From Treponema sp. J25 (GTDB taxonomy: Bacteria > Spirochaetota > Spirochaetia > Treponematales > Breznakiellaceae), in contig NZ_PTQW01000003.1 of the NCBI RefSeq assembly GCF_004343725.1, positions 62,001 through 126,000 on the forward strand: a stretch of DNA of 64,000 nucleotides, read 5' to 3'. The notes under the pieces are model-generated. The model searched no databases. It saw only the letters and a program-made list of their open reading frames with translations, and was not told the DNA's origin. Both the position numbers and the translations under genes were made by a program. This document shows, piece by piece, positions 26,386 through 35,140 of the stretch. The first letter of the stretch is position 1; each line of letters begins with the position of its first letter.

Positions 26386-28308
26386 ATGCTTGACTGGATA
26401 GTAGTAGGGACCTTCGCGATTCTGCGGAGCCTCATAGGATACAGTACCGGCTATGGGCAGCCTGAGTTTTCTTTTGCTTTTCTGATGTTGGCCCTTATTT
26501 CTTTTTTGGTAGTCCTGAGGGCAACCTTCTGGCCCAGCCAAAAGAAGCCGGGATGTTCTCCAAAGAATTCCGTCAACATACTCTCCCTTACTTCTCTTGG
26601 GGGGTGGGTGGCGCTCTCTTTTTTGTTTTTCATAGAATCCATCGTTCTTAAACAGGAAGTGCCCGCCGTGTGGGCCCTCCTTGTACTTGCCCCCCTTGTG
26701 GTAAGTCCCTGCGAAGCTTCGCCCCGGCCGCTCTTTGCGGCGACGCTTCCTGCCCTCTGTGCGGTGGCTGAGATGAGCGGCGCCTTTGTCGGCGGGGCCT
26801 TTCGAGTTACTTCGCTTTTTTCTCTTGTGGGGTCGGTGGGTATGGGGGCGCTTACCCGTTTCCAGGGACAAAAAAAGCGCCTTACCCTGGAAGAGGCCTT
26901 ACGGGCACAAAAAGAACGGGAGCGGGCCCTGGTTTCTTTACGGGATGCGGAGGTGGAGGTGGCTGCCCGCATTCAGCGTTCCCTCCTTATCGATAGCATT
27001 GAAAAGGATTTTCAGGTTAAGGACATTCGGCTGGAAGCGATTACCGTAGCCTCCAATGCGGTGGACGGGGATTTTTATGGAATTATCCCTTACAGTTCCC
27101 GAAAACTGGATCTTTTGATTGGGGATGTGATGGGAAAGGGTATTCCCGCTGCACTGGTGGGGGCTGCCTTAAAAGGGGCGTTCTTGAGGAACGCCTTGCA
27201 GCTTATCGTGGCAAACCCCACTAAGCTTCCCGAACCGGCGGCCCTGGTAGAGGCGGTTCATCGGGCTTTAGTCGATCAATTGATGGATTTGGATAGCTTT
27301 GCCACCTTTCAATTTATTCGTTTTGATAGCAGCACCCACCTTTTAGAATTTGTAGACTGTGGACATACTCCTTTTATTCATTACGACAGGGCACTTGCAA
27401 CCTGTTGGTTTGTTCAGGGCCTTAACCTGCCGATTGGGTTTACCCCTGAGCAGACCTATTGGCCCTTTGTTGTGCCGTTTTTACCGGGAGACCGGATTCT
27501 TTTTTATTCTGATGGGGTAAGCGAGGCAAGTAATGAGCGGCATCAGAGTTTCGGAGAACAGCGCCTTGCGGATATTGTGCAACAGAATGCGTTTCTTGAC
27601 CCCCGGGAAATGGTGCGCCGCATCCTGAATACGGCGATGTTCTTTGCGTCCAACGAGGGGTTTAAGGATGATGTGACCCTCGTGGCGGTGGCCCTTGAAC
27701 CGGATGAATCTTTTCATAGTTTCCGTTCTTCCCGGGAATTCTCTTGGGAAAGGGAAAGCATAAAGGGAGTAGAGAATTTTATTTTCCAGATTGCAAAGGA
27801 GCAGAACCTGAAAAAAATAACCATCCCTCTACAGGCCTTTGCAACCCATATGGTGAACCGTATATTGCAGGAGACAACGGCCTCTTCAAACGAAGAAAAG
27901 AAAGCTAACCTTCCTCAAAAAGAGAAAATTGGGCAGGAAGAACTGGAACCCCTGGAAGCAGATGAGAGCGAAGAGGCCCTTATTCCCTACGAGGGGCCGG
28001 AAGAAACGTCGGAAAAACTCGAACTTCGGGCTTACCGGGTAGAAATTATGGGCACTGCCCAGTGGGTGAATCTCCGTATCCTGTATTATGGCGCTCCGCT
28101 ACCCTGGCAGCGAGGAATGGCTGGTCCCTTATTCTACCCTTCTCATGTCACCAAAGGAGAAGTTTCAAATCCCGCCGATCTTGTTTCCCAATCCCAGGAA
28201 AAAACGGGACAGACCGAGCGCTATCCTCTGGAAGGTCTTCGTTCCTGGATGGTGTGCTGGGGCATGGGGGGGCTTGCGATGGTACAGGGCCTATTTAAAC
28301 GAGAATAG
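26386..28308 (+). CDS. Membrane SpoIIE/RsbU-type PP2C phosphatase
   Basis: A 640-residue sensor-like phosphatase. The first about 160 residues have five or six membrane helices (LMLALISFLVVLRATFW, VWALLVLAPLVV and others). A short coiled segment with AARIQRSLL leads into the SpoIIE PP2C-like domain (about 195-440): GDFYGIIPYSSRKLDLLIGD, VMGKGIPAALVGA, VDCGHTPFIHY, DRILFYSDGVSEASN and the metal-binding GFKDDVTLVAV. Such proteins dephosphorylate anti-sigma antagonists in partner-switching. A degenerate RsbW-like tail (EFSWERESIKGVENFIFQIA) is interrupted by an acidic insert and ends in a hydrophobic region. No anti-sigma or antagonist partner lies nearby. Confidence 0.85.
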   Translation: MLDWIVVGTFAILRSLIGYSTGYGQPEFSFAFLMLALISFLVVLRATFWPSQKKPGCSPKNSVNILSLTSLGGWVALSFLFFIESIVLKQEVPAVWALLVLAPLVVSPCEASPRPLFAATLPALCAVAEMSGAFVGGAFRVTSLFSLVGSVGMGALTRFQGQKKRLTLEEALRAQKERERALVSLRDAEVEVAARIQRSLLIDSIEKDFQVKDIRLEAITVASNAVDGDFYGIIPYSSRKLDLLIGDVMGKGIPAALVGAALKGAFLRNALQLIVANPTKLPEPAALVEAVHRALVDQLMDLDSFATFQFIRFDSSTHLLEFVDCGHTPFIHYDRALATCWFVQGLNLPIGFTPEQTYWPFVVPFLPGDRILFYSDGVSEASNERHQSFGEQRLADIVQQNAFLDPREMVRRILNTAMFFASNEGFKDDVTLVAVALEPDESFHSFRSSREFSWERESIKGVENFIFQIAKEQNLKKITIPLQAFATHMVNRILQETTASSNEEKKANLPQKEKIGQEELEPLEADESEEALIPYEGPEETSEKLELRAYRVEIMGTAQWVNLRILYYGAPLPWQRGMAGPLFYPSHVTKGEVSNPADLVSQSQEKTGQTERYPLEGLRSWMVCWGMGGLAMVQGLFKRE

Positions 28309-28347
28309 GGTTGTTTTTGGTACCCCTTTGACAAAGAACTGCAAAAT

Positions 28348-29841
28348 ATGCCATGCTTTCGCATGGACGCACGCAATATTTTTAGAAACCTTTCACCCAT
28401 CGATCATCGGTATTCCATTTCTGAACAGGATGTTTTTGAAAAGCTCGTTCCCTGGCTTTCGGAAGAAGCCTCTATCCAGGCCTGCGTAAAGGCAGAACTG
28501 GCTTTGATCAAGGCCCATCTTTCCGTCCGGGGACAGGCCACGGCGGAACTTCTCTCTGCTTTGGAAAAAGCCGGAAAAGAGGTAGATCCAGAAGCGGTAT
28601 ACCAGGAAGAGGAAATCACCCACCATAACATTCGAGCCCTGGTGAACGTATTAAAACGGGAGGTGCCCTCGGAGGTGGCTCCCCTGGTACACCTGGGGGC
28701 TACCAGTGTGGATATCCTTGACACGGCCCTGGCGTATCGAATTAAGGGGGTAACCCAGGAAGTGGTGCTCCCCTTACTGGCAAAGTTGGAGCTTGCCCTT
28801 TGTGAACTCGCTGAACGGGAAGCCGAGACTCCCCAGGTCGGTCGAACCCATGGCCAACATGCGGTGCCAATTACCCTAGGCTTTGCCATGGCCGAGTATG
28901 TCTCCCGGCTTGGAAAATCAATTCTGGAAATAAAAAAACGGGTCGGGGATCTTAAGGGAAAACTTGCCGGAGCCGTCGGCGCCTACAACGCCACGAGTAT
29001 GATCGTTCGGGATCCGGAAGAACTGGAGCGACGTTACCTTGCGGAGTTAGGCCTTGAACCCTCAGAGCATTCCACTCAACTGGTGGAACCTGAATACCTG
29101 TTGCGGCTGCTTCTGGAATTCAATGTGGCCTTTGGGATTATTGCGAATCTGGCGGATGATGTTCGGCACCTGCAGCGAAGCGAAATCGGAGAGTTGCGGG
29201 AGAATTTTGCGGGTACCCAGGTTGGTTCTAGTACGATGCCCCAAAAACGGAATCCCTGGAACTCGGAACATGTAAAAAGTTTATGGAAAGCCTTCTGTCC
29301 CCGGGTGCTTACCTTCTTTATGGATCAGATCAGCGAACACCAGCGGGATCTCACGAACTCTGCGAGCCAGCGCTTTATCGCCGACTATATTGCGGGGTTC
29401 TGTCAGGCCATACACCGGATGACGACGGTAATTCAAGGCCTCGGCGTGGATCGGGAGCGGCTCCTGTATAACCTGCGAGGGGGGGCGGCTCTTGGGGCCA
29501 GCGCGGAAAGTGAATGGGGCCGCAAAGGAGCAATTGTCGGTGGCGTTCTTGCAGAGCCAGCTTACATTCTGCTTGCGGAAAGTGGCGTTTCCGATGCCCA
29601 CGAGGTAATCCGGAAAATCACGTTGCAGGCCGAGGAACAGGGGCTGAGCTTTGCCCAGGCCCTGGCAGAGCACCCCGAGGTGCTTCGCCGGATAGGAGAA
29701 AAAATGAAGGATCTGGGTCTCGTCGCTTCCGATGCGGAGGTGCTCGCTTTCTTTGAACAGCCGGAACGCTATTGTGGTCTTGCCTCCCGTAAGGCGAAGA
29801 CCCTCGCCCAGAAGTATCGGTCCCTTATGGAATCGCTCTAA
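28348..29841 (+). CDS. purB: Adenylosuccinate lyase
   Basis: PurB catalyses two fumarate-releasing steps of purine synthesis: SAICAR to AICAR, and adenylosuccinate to AMP. The fumarase/aspartase-superfamily marks are present: the TSVDILDTALAYR region, VGRTHGQHAVPITLGFAMAE with the catalytic His, and the loop GSSTMPQKRNPWNSEHVK. About 497 residues is slightly longer than average. The start is uncertain: two in-frame ATGs (28348 and 28363) lack ribosome sites and flank a CCATGC/GCATGG hairpin; a TTGACA box lies at 28328-28333. It is the first of four purine genes, followed by guaB 16 bases later. Confidence 0.96.
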   Translation: MPCFRMDARNIFRNLSPIDHRYSISEQDVFEKLVPWLSEEASIQACVKAELALIKAHLSVRGQATAELLSALEKAGKEVDPEAVYQEEEITHHNIRALVNVLKREVPSEVAPLVHLGATSVDILDTALAYRIKGVTQEVVLPLLAKLELALCELAEREAETPQVGRTHGQHAVPITLGFAMAEYVSRLGKSILEIKKRVGDLKGKLAGAVGAYNATSMIVRDPEELERRYLAELGLEPSEHSTQLVEPEYLLRLLLEFNVAFGIIANLADDVRHLQRSEIGELRENFAGTQVGSSTMPQKRNPWNSEHVKSLWKAFCPRVLTFFMDQISEHQRDLTNSASQRFIADYIAGFCQAIHRMTTVIQGLGVDRERLLYNLRGGAALGASAESEWGRKGAIVGGVLAEPAYILLAESGVSDAHEVIRKITLQAEEQGLSFAQALAEHPEVLRRIGEKMKDLGLVASDAEVLAFFEQPERYCGLASRKAKTLAQKYRSLMESL

Positions 29842-29857
29842 GAGGAGGAAGGAATCT

Positions 29858-31294
29858 ATGTTTCAGGAAGCCTATTCATATGATGATGTGTTATTAGTCC
29901 CGGGATATTCGGAGGTACTTCCCCGGGAGTGTGATGTTCGTACTCGTCTCTGTGCGGATATTACCCTGAATGTGCCCATCATGTCCGCCGCCATGGATAC
30001 GGTTACGGAGGAACGGCTGGCCATTGCAATCGCCCTGGAAGGGGGGACGGGAGTCATCCACCGGAACCTGAAACCGGAGGTCCAGGCGCAACAGGTGGCC
30101 AACGTGAAGCGCTTCCTCAATTGGATTATCGATGATCCCGTCACCGTGGAGGTGGGCACCAGTGTCCGGGATGTAAAGCGATTGATGGACGAGCGGCGGG
30201 TTTCAGGGATGCCTGTGCTGGATCGGGAGGGGCGTCTGGTCGGCATTATCACCGGACGGGACCTGCGGTTTTGTCGGGATGAATCGCTTCTTGTGGAACA
30301 GGTAATGACAAAAAACCCTGTGCTGGAAGAGGGCTCTCCTTCGGTAGCCAGTGCCCGGGAAAAATTTGATAAACACCGGATCGAAAAATTACCAGTTGTC
30401 GATAAGGATGGGAAGCTTACCGGTCTTATCACGGTAAAGGATATGGAAAAACATGAGCGTTATCCCCGGGCTGCTCTGGATAAGTACGGACGCCTGGTGG
30501 TGGGTGCCGCCGTGTCTCCCCAGGATTACGATGTACGGCTTCCCCTGCTTAAGGCTGCCCGGGTTGACTTTGTCGTCCTGGATACGGCCCACGGCGATTC
30601 TCGGTCAGTACTGGAAGCTATCCGGGCCATAAAAGAAAAGTACCAGCTTCCTGTCATTGGGGGCAACGTAGCAACCCGGGAAGGGACCCGCCACCTTATC
30701 GAAGCAGGGGCCGATGCGGTTAAGGTAGGCATCGGACCCGGCTCTATCTGTACCACCCGAATTGTGGCTGGCGTAGGGGTGCCCCAGTTTACGGCGGTGT
30801 GGGAATGTGCCGAGGAAGCGACGCCCTACAACATTCCTATTATCGCAGACGGAGGTATCAAATTTTCAGGGGATATCACCAAAGCTATTGCGGCGGGGGC
30901 GTCGGTGGTGATGATTGGAAACCTCTTTGCGGGCCTTAAGGAGGCCCCGGGCCGGGAAATCATCTATGATGGCCGGATTTATAAGGAATACCGGGGTATG
31001 GGAAGCCTGGGGGCCATTCAGGATGGTTCTGGCGATCGATACCAAATCGGAAAAGATGAAACCCCTGTTCCGGAGGGCATCGAAGGCCGGGTTCCCTACA
31101 AGGGGGAACTGCGGAATTTCCTGCATCAGCTTGTGGCGGGTCTTAAGAAAGGGATGGGGTACTGCGGCTGTGCCTCAATAGAAGAGTTGAAGAAATACAA
31201 GAAATTCGTTAAGATCACCGCCGCGGGCCTCCGGGAAAGTCATGCCCACGATGTTACCATCACCCAAGAGGCCCCCAACTATACCCGGTTATAA
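29858..31294 (+). CDS. guaB: IMP dehydrogenase
   Basis: GuaB oxidises IMP to XMP with NAD, the committed step to guanine nucleotides. From its ATG, which has a strong AGGAGGAAGG site, it has 478 residues. Features in order: [14 protein letters not shown], the two CBS domains (about 95-210, [20 protein letters not shown] and [20 protein letters not shown]), the catalytic loop [15 protein letters not shown] with Cys298, and the flap [20 protein letters not shown] longer upstream frame overlapping purB is not needed. It is the second gene of the IMP branch-point set. Confidence 0.97.
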   Translation: MFQEAYSYDDVLLVPGYSEVLPRECDVRTRLCADITLNVPIMSAAMDTVTEERLAIAIALEGGTGVIHRNLKPEVQAQQVANVKRFLNWIIDDPVTVEVGTSVRDVKRLMDERRVSGMPVLDREGRLVGIITGRDLRFCRDESLLVEQVMTKNPVLEEGSPSVASAREKFDKHRIEKLPVVDKDGKLTGLITVKDMEKHERYPRAALDKYGRLVVGAAVSPQDYDVRLPLLKAARVDFVVLDTAHGDSRSVLEAIRAIKEKYQLPVIGGNVATREGTRHLIEAGADAVKVGIGPGSICTTRIVAGVGVPQFTAVWECAEEATPYNIPIIADGGIKFSGDITKAIAAGASVVMIGNLFAGLKEAPGREIIYDGRIYKEYRGMGSLGAIQDGSGDRYQIGKDETPVPEGIEGRVPYKGELRNFLHQLVAGLKKGMGYCGCASIEELKKYKKFVKITAAGLRESHAHDVTITQEAPNYTRL

Positions 31295-31307
31295 ACCCAC
31301 GTTCCTG

Positions 31308-31398
31308 CACCTCAGCCCTATTTCACAGGCCGGTATAGACCGGCAGGAGCCCAGGTGTAAGGACCGTTGGTTTGTGTCCCCGGTTTGTAATAACCGGG
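31308..31398 (+). promoter_or_regulatory. Structured leader between guaB and purA
   Basis: The 129-base gap holds three perfect stems: CACCT/AGGTG (31308-31312 with 31353-31357) enclosing GCCGGT/ACCGGC (31329-31334 with 31339-31344), and then CCCGGTT/AACCGGG (31379-31385 with 31392-31398). None is followed by a T run. It does not fit the purine riboswitch core. It could be a regulatory or processing element of the purine operon. Confidence 0.4.
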
Positions 31399-31423
31399 AA
31401 CCATACCTCTGTAAGGAGTAGCC

Positions 31424-32650
31424 ATGAACGTCGTGGTCATCGGAGCCCAATGGGGTGATGAAGGAAAGGGCAAAATGGTCGATTATCTTGCCCGGGAAGC
31501 CCAGATTATTATCCGTTATTCAGGTGGGGCAAATGCGGGGCATACCATCGTTATAGGAACCGAACAGTATGCGCTGCACCTTATTCCTTCGGGAATCCTG
31601 TATCCTGACAAAATTGTTATCCTGGGAGCAGGGATGGTCATCGACCCTACGGCACTCTTTGCAGAACTGGAGATGCTCAAGAGCCGGGGCATCGATACGT
31701 CGGGGCGGGTGTTCATTTCCGATCGGGCCCACCTGGTGTTGCCCCGGTACATCGAAATTGATAAACAACGGGATAAGGCCAGAAAAAAGCCGATTGGTAC
31801 CACGGGACGGGGAATCGGTATCACCTATGCCATGAAGGCCGAACGGGATGGTATCCGCATCGCCGATCTGGATTGGAAAGAGAAGATGGATGAACTTGAA
31901 GAGGAAGATCGGAAGTTCCTTGCCCCCTATGTGGATGCCCTTAAAGCGATGGCCATCGATCTTCCTTCGTTTTTGGCCTCCCATAAAAACGCCCAGATCC
32001 TCTTTGAAGGTGCCCAGGGAACCCTCTTAGACCTTGACCTGGGAACCTATCCCTATGTTTCGAGCGGGATGTCCTGTGCGGCGGGGGCCGCCATTGGGGG
32101 GTGCGTTGGTCCTCGTGCTCTCGATAAGGTACTGGGGGTCTTTAAGGCCTATTCTACCCGGGTAGGAAATGGTCCCTTCCCGAGCGAATTCGATCCTCAA
32201 TCGGAAGGGGAACTGGAACGTTTTGTTCGTGAAACGGGCCGGGAATACGGGGTTACCACCGGCCGACCCCGTCGGTGCGGTTATCTGGACCTGGTGGCCC
32301 TCCGGTATGCCTGCCGCACCAATTCCATCGATTCCCTTATCATGACTCACCTGGATGTGTACGACACCATGGAAGAAATAAAGGCCTGCGTGGCCTATCG
32401 GATAGGAGAAAAAGTGGTGGAAGATTTCCCCGCCTCTATCGAGGCCCTCAGTATGGCCAAGCCTATCCTCCGGAGTTTCCCGGGCTGGAAAAAATCCCTG
32501 AAATCGGTGCGAACCTATCGGGAACTTCCTGCCCAGGCTCGGGAATATATCGAATTTATCGAACGATATTGTGAAACCCCTGTCAGCATCGTTTCGGTGG
32601 GGTACGAACGGGAAGAAACCATTATCAGGACGAGTCCGTGGACAAAATAG
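31424..32650 (+). CDS. purA: Adenylosuccinate synthetase
   Basis: PurA joins IMP and aspartate using GTP to make adenylosuccinate, which PurB then cleaves to AMP. Family marks are QWGDEGKGKMVDYLA with catalytic Asp and Lys at the start, GGANAGHTI, IGTTGRGIGITY, FEGAQGTLLDLDLGTYPYV, and the C-terminal GVTTGRPRRCGYLDLVAL. At 408 residues it is a little shorter than the usual 420-430. The ATG has a TAAGGAGTAG site. Its stop overlaps the guaA start by 13 bases, so translation of the two is probably coupled, balancing AMP and GMP output. Confidence 0.97.
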   Translation: MNVVVIGAQWGDEGKGKMVDYLAREAQIIIRYSGGANAGHTIVIGTEQYALHLIPSGILYPDKIVILGAGMVIDPTALFAELEMLKSRGIDTSGRVFISDRAHLVLPRYIEIDKQRDKARKKPIGTTGRGIGITYAMKAERDGIRIADLDWKEKMDELEEEDRKFLAPYVDALKAMAIDLPSFLASHKNAQILFEGAQGTLLDLDLGTYPYVSSGMSCAAGAAIGGCVGPRALDKVLGVFKAYSTRVGNGPFPSEFDPQSEGELERFVRETGREYGVTTGRPRRCGYLDLVALRYACRTNSIDSLIMTHLDVYDTMEEIKACVAYRIGEKVVEDFPASIEALSMAKPILRSFPGWKKSLKSVRTYRELPAQAREYIEFIERYCETPVSIVSVGYEREETIIRTSPWTK

Positions 32651-34227
32651 TTATCCTTGATTTTGGAAGTCAAACAACCCAGCTCATTGGGCGACGTATT
32701 CGGGAGTGGGGGGTGTATACCGAAATTTACCCCGGCGATAGCCCCTTGACGGAAGAACTGTTGCATGAGTGCCGGGGTATCATCCTTTCGGGAAGCCCCT
32801 TTTCGGTGTACGAAAAAGATGCTCCCCGTCCCGATCCCCGGCTTTACTCCCTGGGGTTCCCCTTGCTGGGTATTTGTTATGGGCTTCAGCGGATGACCGC
32901 CGACTTGGGCGGCCGGGTAGAGGCCCTTCCAGAACGAGAATACGGGGCGGTGCGGGTAACCCTGGCATCCAATCTTGACTGGTCCGCTGTTCACCCGGCC
33001 GCCCGGGCGCTTCTTTCTCCCCTTATAGAATCCGGCACCTTCACCGCCTGGATGAGCCATGGAGACTCCCTTTCGAGCCTTGCCCCGGGTTTTGTGGAGC
33101 TTGCCACCAGTAGTCATGGGTTCCCCGCCATTGTGGCCCATGGGCAAAACCCCTGGTTTGGGTTTCAGTTCCATCCGGAAGTTACCCACTGTGAAAAGGG
33201 CTTTGAACTATTGCGTTCCTTTGCCCTCGAGGTCTGTGGGGCAAAACCCCAGTGGTCCATGGCCCAGTATGTGGAAGAGGTGCGGCAGAACCTGGCCCGC
33301 CGGGTCGGGAAAGAACCGGTGCTCCTCCTTATCTCTGGCGGGGTCGATTCTACCGTTGCGGGGGCCCTCCTGTTAAAAACCCTGGATCCTGGCCAGGTTC
33401 ACCTGATGTACTTGGACACGGGACTCATGCGCAAGAACGAGACCACCGTGGTTCGGTCCAATCTGGAACGCCTTGGGGCGCAGCACCTTCATATCATTCA
33501 TTGTGAGGATGAATTCCTTTCTGCCCTGGAGGGGCTCACGGATCCCGAAGAAAAGCGCCGGACCATTGGTGATTTGTTTATATCGATCCAGGAACGGGAG
33601 GTGGCCCGGTTAAAACTGCCGGATACCTATTTTCTTGCCCAGGGGACCTTGTACACCGATCTTATCGAAAGCGGTAAGGGGGTAGGGAAAAAGGCCCATG
33701 TCATAAAAAGCCATCACAATGTGCGTAGCCCCCTGGTGGAGGCAAAACGGGCGGCCGGTAAAATCATCGAACCCCTGGATCGCCTGTATAAGGACGAAGT
33801 ACGGGCCCTGGGGCGTCTCTTAGGGGTAAGTGAAGATGTGGTGCGGCGTCATCCTTTCCCGGGACCGGGCCTGGCGGTCCGAATTCTGGGGGAAGTGACC
33901 CGCGAAAAATGCGATATTCTCCGAGAAGTGGACGCCATCTACATAGAGGAACTTAAAAAACGGGGACTCTACGATGCCATCTGGCAGGCCTTTGCGGTGT
34001 TACTTCCCATTCGATCCGTAGGGGTGGCGGGGGATGTGCGTAAGTATGGCTATGTGGTGGCCCTCAGGGCTATCACCAGCGAAGACGGCATGACCGCCGA
34101 TGTCTTCCCCTTCCCGATGAAGGATCTGCTGGAGATTTCTACCCTTATTACCAACACCGTTCCGGCGGTGGGGCGGGTAACCTACGATATTTCTTCGAAA
34201 CCCCCCGCCACCATAGAGTGGGAATGA
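32638..34227 (+). CDS. guaA: GMP synthase (glutamine-hydrolysing)
   Basis: GuaA aminates XMP to GMP. The N-terminal class I glutaminase shows ILDFGSQTTQLI, the nucleophile in GICYGLQ (Cys80) and the FQFHPEVTHCEKG triad region. The ATP-pyrophosphatase follows with the PP-loop LLISGGVDSTVAGALL, then the C-terminal dimerisation domain ending in KPPATIEWE, the classic GuaA terminus. Length 529 is normal. The start is a GTG lying inside the end of purA. There is no separate glutaminase subunit. It closes the purB-guaB-purA-guaA group. Confidence 0.97.
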   Translation: MDKIVILDFGSQTTQLIGRRIREWGVYTEIYPGDSPLTEELLHECRGIILSGSPFSVYEKDAPRPDPRLYSLGFPLLGICYGLQRMTADLGGRVEALPEREYGAVRVTLASNLDWSAVHPAARALLSPLIESGTFTAWMSHGDSLSSLAPGFVELATSSHGFPAIVAHGQNPWFGFQFHPEVTHCEKGFELLRSFALEVCGAKPQWSMAQYVEEVRQNLARRVGKEPVLLLISGGVDSTVAGALLLKTLDPGQVHLMYLDTGLMRKNETTVVRSNLERLGAQHLHIIHCEDEFLSALEGLTDPEEKRRTIGDLFISIQEREVARLKLPDTYFLAQGTLYTDLIESGKGVGKKAHVIKSHHNVRSPLVEAKRAAGKIIEPLDRLYKDEVRALGRLLGVSEDVVRRHPFPGPGLAVRILGEVTREKCDILREVDAIYIEELKKRGLYDAIWQAFAVLLPIRSVGVAGDVRKYGYVVALRAITSEDGMTADVFPFPMKDLLEISTLITNTVPAVGRVTYDISSKPPATIEWE

Positions 34228-34499
34228 GCATGGTCAGCAATACCCCCTTGCGAGACTAGATACGCCCCCTCGTTTCTTTGACAAAAAGGAACTGAGAATG
34301 CCAGAAGGGGCGCTTACGTGGAGGGACTCGTTTGCCTTTGTTCGTGAAGAGAAAGAAGTCCCTTGCCTCTTTGGGGGATGGGGGGCTTTTGTATGTATCT
34401 CCACGGCGCCCATTTTAAAACCTGGTCTATTCTTACCTCAAGTTCTCGGGTCTTCTACCAGGACCCCGCTCCAGGGGTTTTAAAAAAAGAAGCAGGAGA
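34228..34499 (+). other. Intergenic region after guaA, no supported gene
   Basis: A TTGACA occurs at 34277-34282 but without a -10 box. A 61-codon frame beginning at 34298 has an AAGGAA site but no recognisable sequence or codon pattern, so it is not called. Distant complementary arms AGGGACT/AGTCCCT are seen in 34320-34370. Near the right end a short CCCC/GGGG stem followed by TTTT (about 34465-34482) may end guaA transcription. Confidence 0.4.
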
Positions 34500-34552
34500 T
34501 TGACAAGATATAGTTCTTTATCTATACTTTAGATGTTTTAGTAGATATAAAG
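34500..34552 (+). promoter_or_regulatory. Promoter and candidate operator of the XRE-cupin/dehydratase operon
   Basis: TTGACA (34500-34505), exact 17-base spacer, TATACT (34523-34528). An imperfect inverted repeat overlaps the -10 box: CTTTATCTA (34516-34524) and TAGATATAAAG (34542-34552). Its position suits autorepression by the XRE-family regulator encoded directly downstream. Confidence 0.7.
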
Positions 34553-34561
34553 AAGGGGCTT

Positions 34562-35137
34562 ATGCGGTATCACTTTGGAGAAAAAATTCGGGCTGTCCGG
34601 GAGCGGCGATCCATGACGCTTAAGGATGTGGCCGATCGGGCGGGGGTGAGCGAGAGCCTGGTTTCCCAGATTGAACGGAACCGAGTTTCTCCTGCCATTG
34701 ATACCCTCCTTGCCCTGGTGGATGCCCTCGATATCGACCTGGAATACCTGTTTTCCGATTTCCGTCGAGAACGGGCGGTCCATGTGGTACGGAGTAACGA
34801 GCGGGCCATCTTTACCCGACCCGGGGGGGTACGCTATGAACGGCTTGCCCAACTTGAAGGGGCTTCTCAGGGGATGGATGGGATTGAGGCCTACTGTATT
34901 ACCCTGGAAGAAGGGGCTAAGACGGGTTCTAAAGAGTATGGTCACCGGGGCTTCGAATTGGGCATTATTCTCGAAGGCTCCGCGGATTTGACCATTGGGA
35001 ACAAGGTGTACCATCTTGAAGCAGGGGATTCGGCGAGTTTTCGATCCGAAGCTCCCCATGTACTTGCCAATGTGGGAACCGGTGTTTTACGGGTTCTCTG
35101 GATTATCACTCCTCCGAAAGGAGAAATAGGAGCGTAG
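34562..35137 (+). CDS. XRE-family transcriptional regulator with cupin domain
   Basis: A 191-residue regulator: an N-terminal XRE helix-turn-helix (residues about 8-62, with MTLKDVADRAGVSESLVSQI and NRVSPAIDTLLALVDALDI) joined to a C-terminal cupin (about 115-185; GFELGIILEGSADLTIGNKV and LEAGDSASFRSEAPH). Proteins of this layout sense small metabolites and control adjacent catabolic or biosynthetic genes. The stop lies 3 bases before the dehydratase large-subunit ATG, so it most likely regulates its own operon. The ligand is unknown. Confidence 0.9.
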   Translation: MRYHFGEKIRAVRERRSMTLKDVADRAGVSESLVSQIERNRVSPAIDTLLALVDALDIDLEYLFSDFRRERAVHVVRSNERAIFTRPGGVRYERLAQLEGASQGMDGIEAYCITLEEGAKTGSKEYGHRGFELGIILEGSADLTIGNKVYHLEAGDSASFRSEAPHVLANVGTGVLRVLWIITPPKGEIGA

Positions 35138-35140
35138 CCA

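Noticed and set aside
31295..31423. Purine riboswitch upstream of purA
   Set aside because: The conserved loop sequences of the purine riboswitch and its three-way junction are not found.
34298..34483. 61-codon frame after guaA with an AAGGAA site
   Set aside because: No recognisable sequence, no -10 box near the TTGACA, and codon use unlike neighbours.
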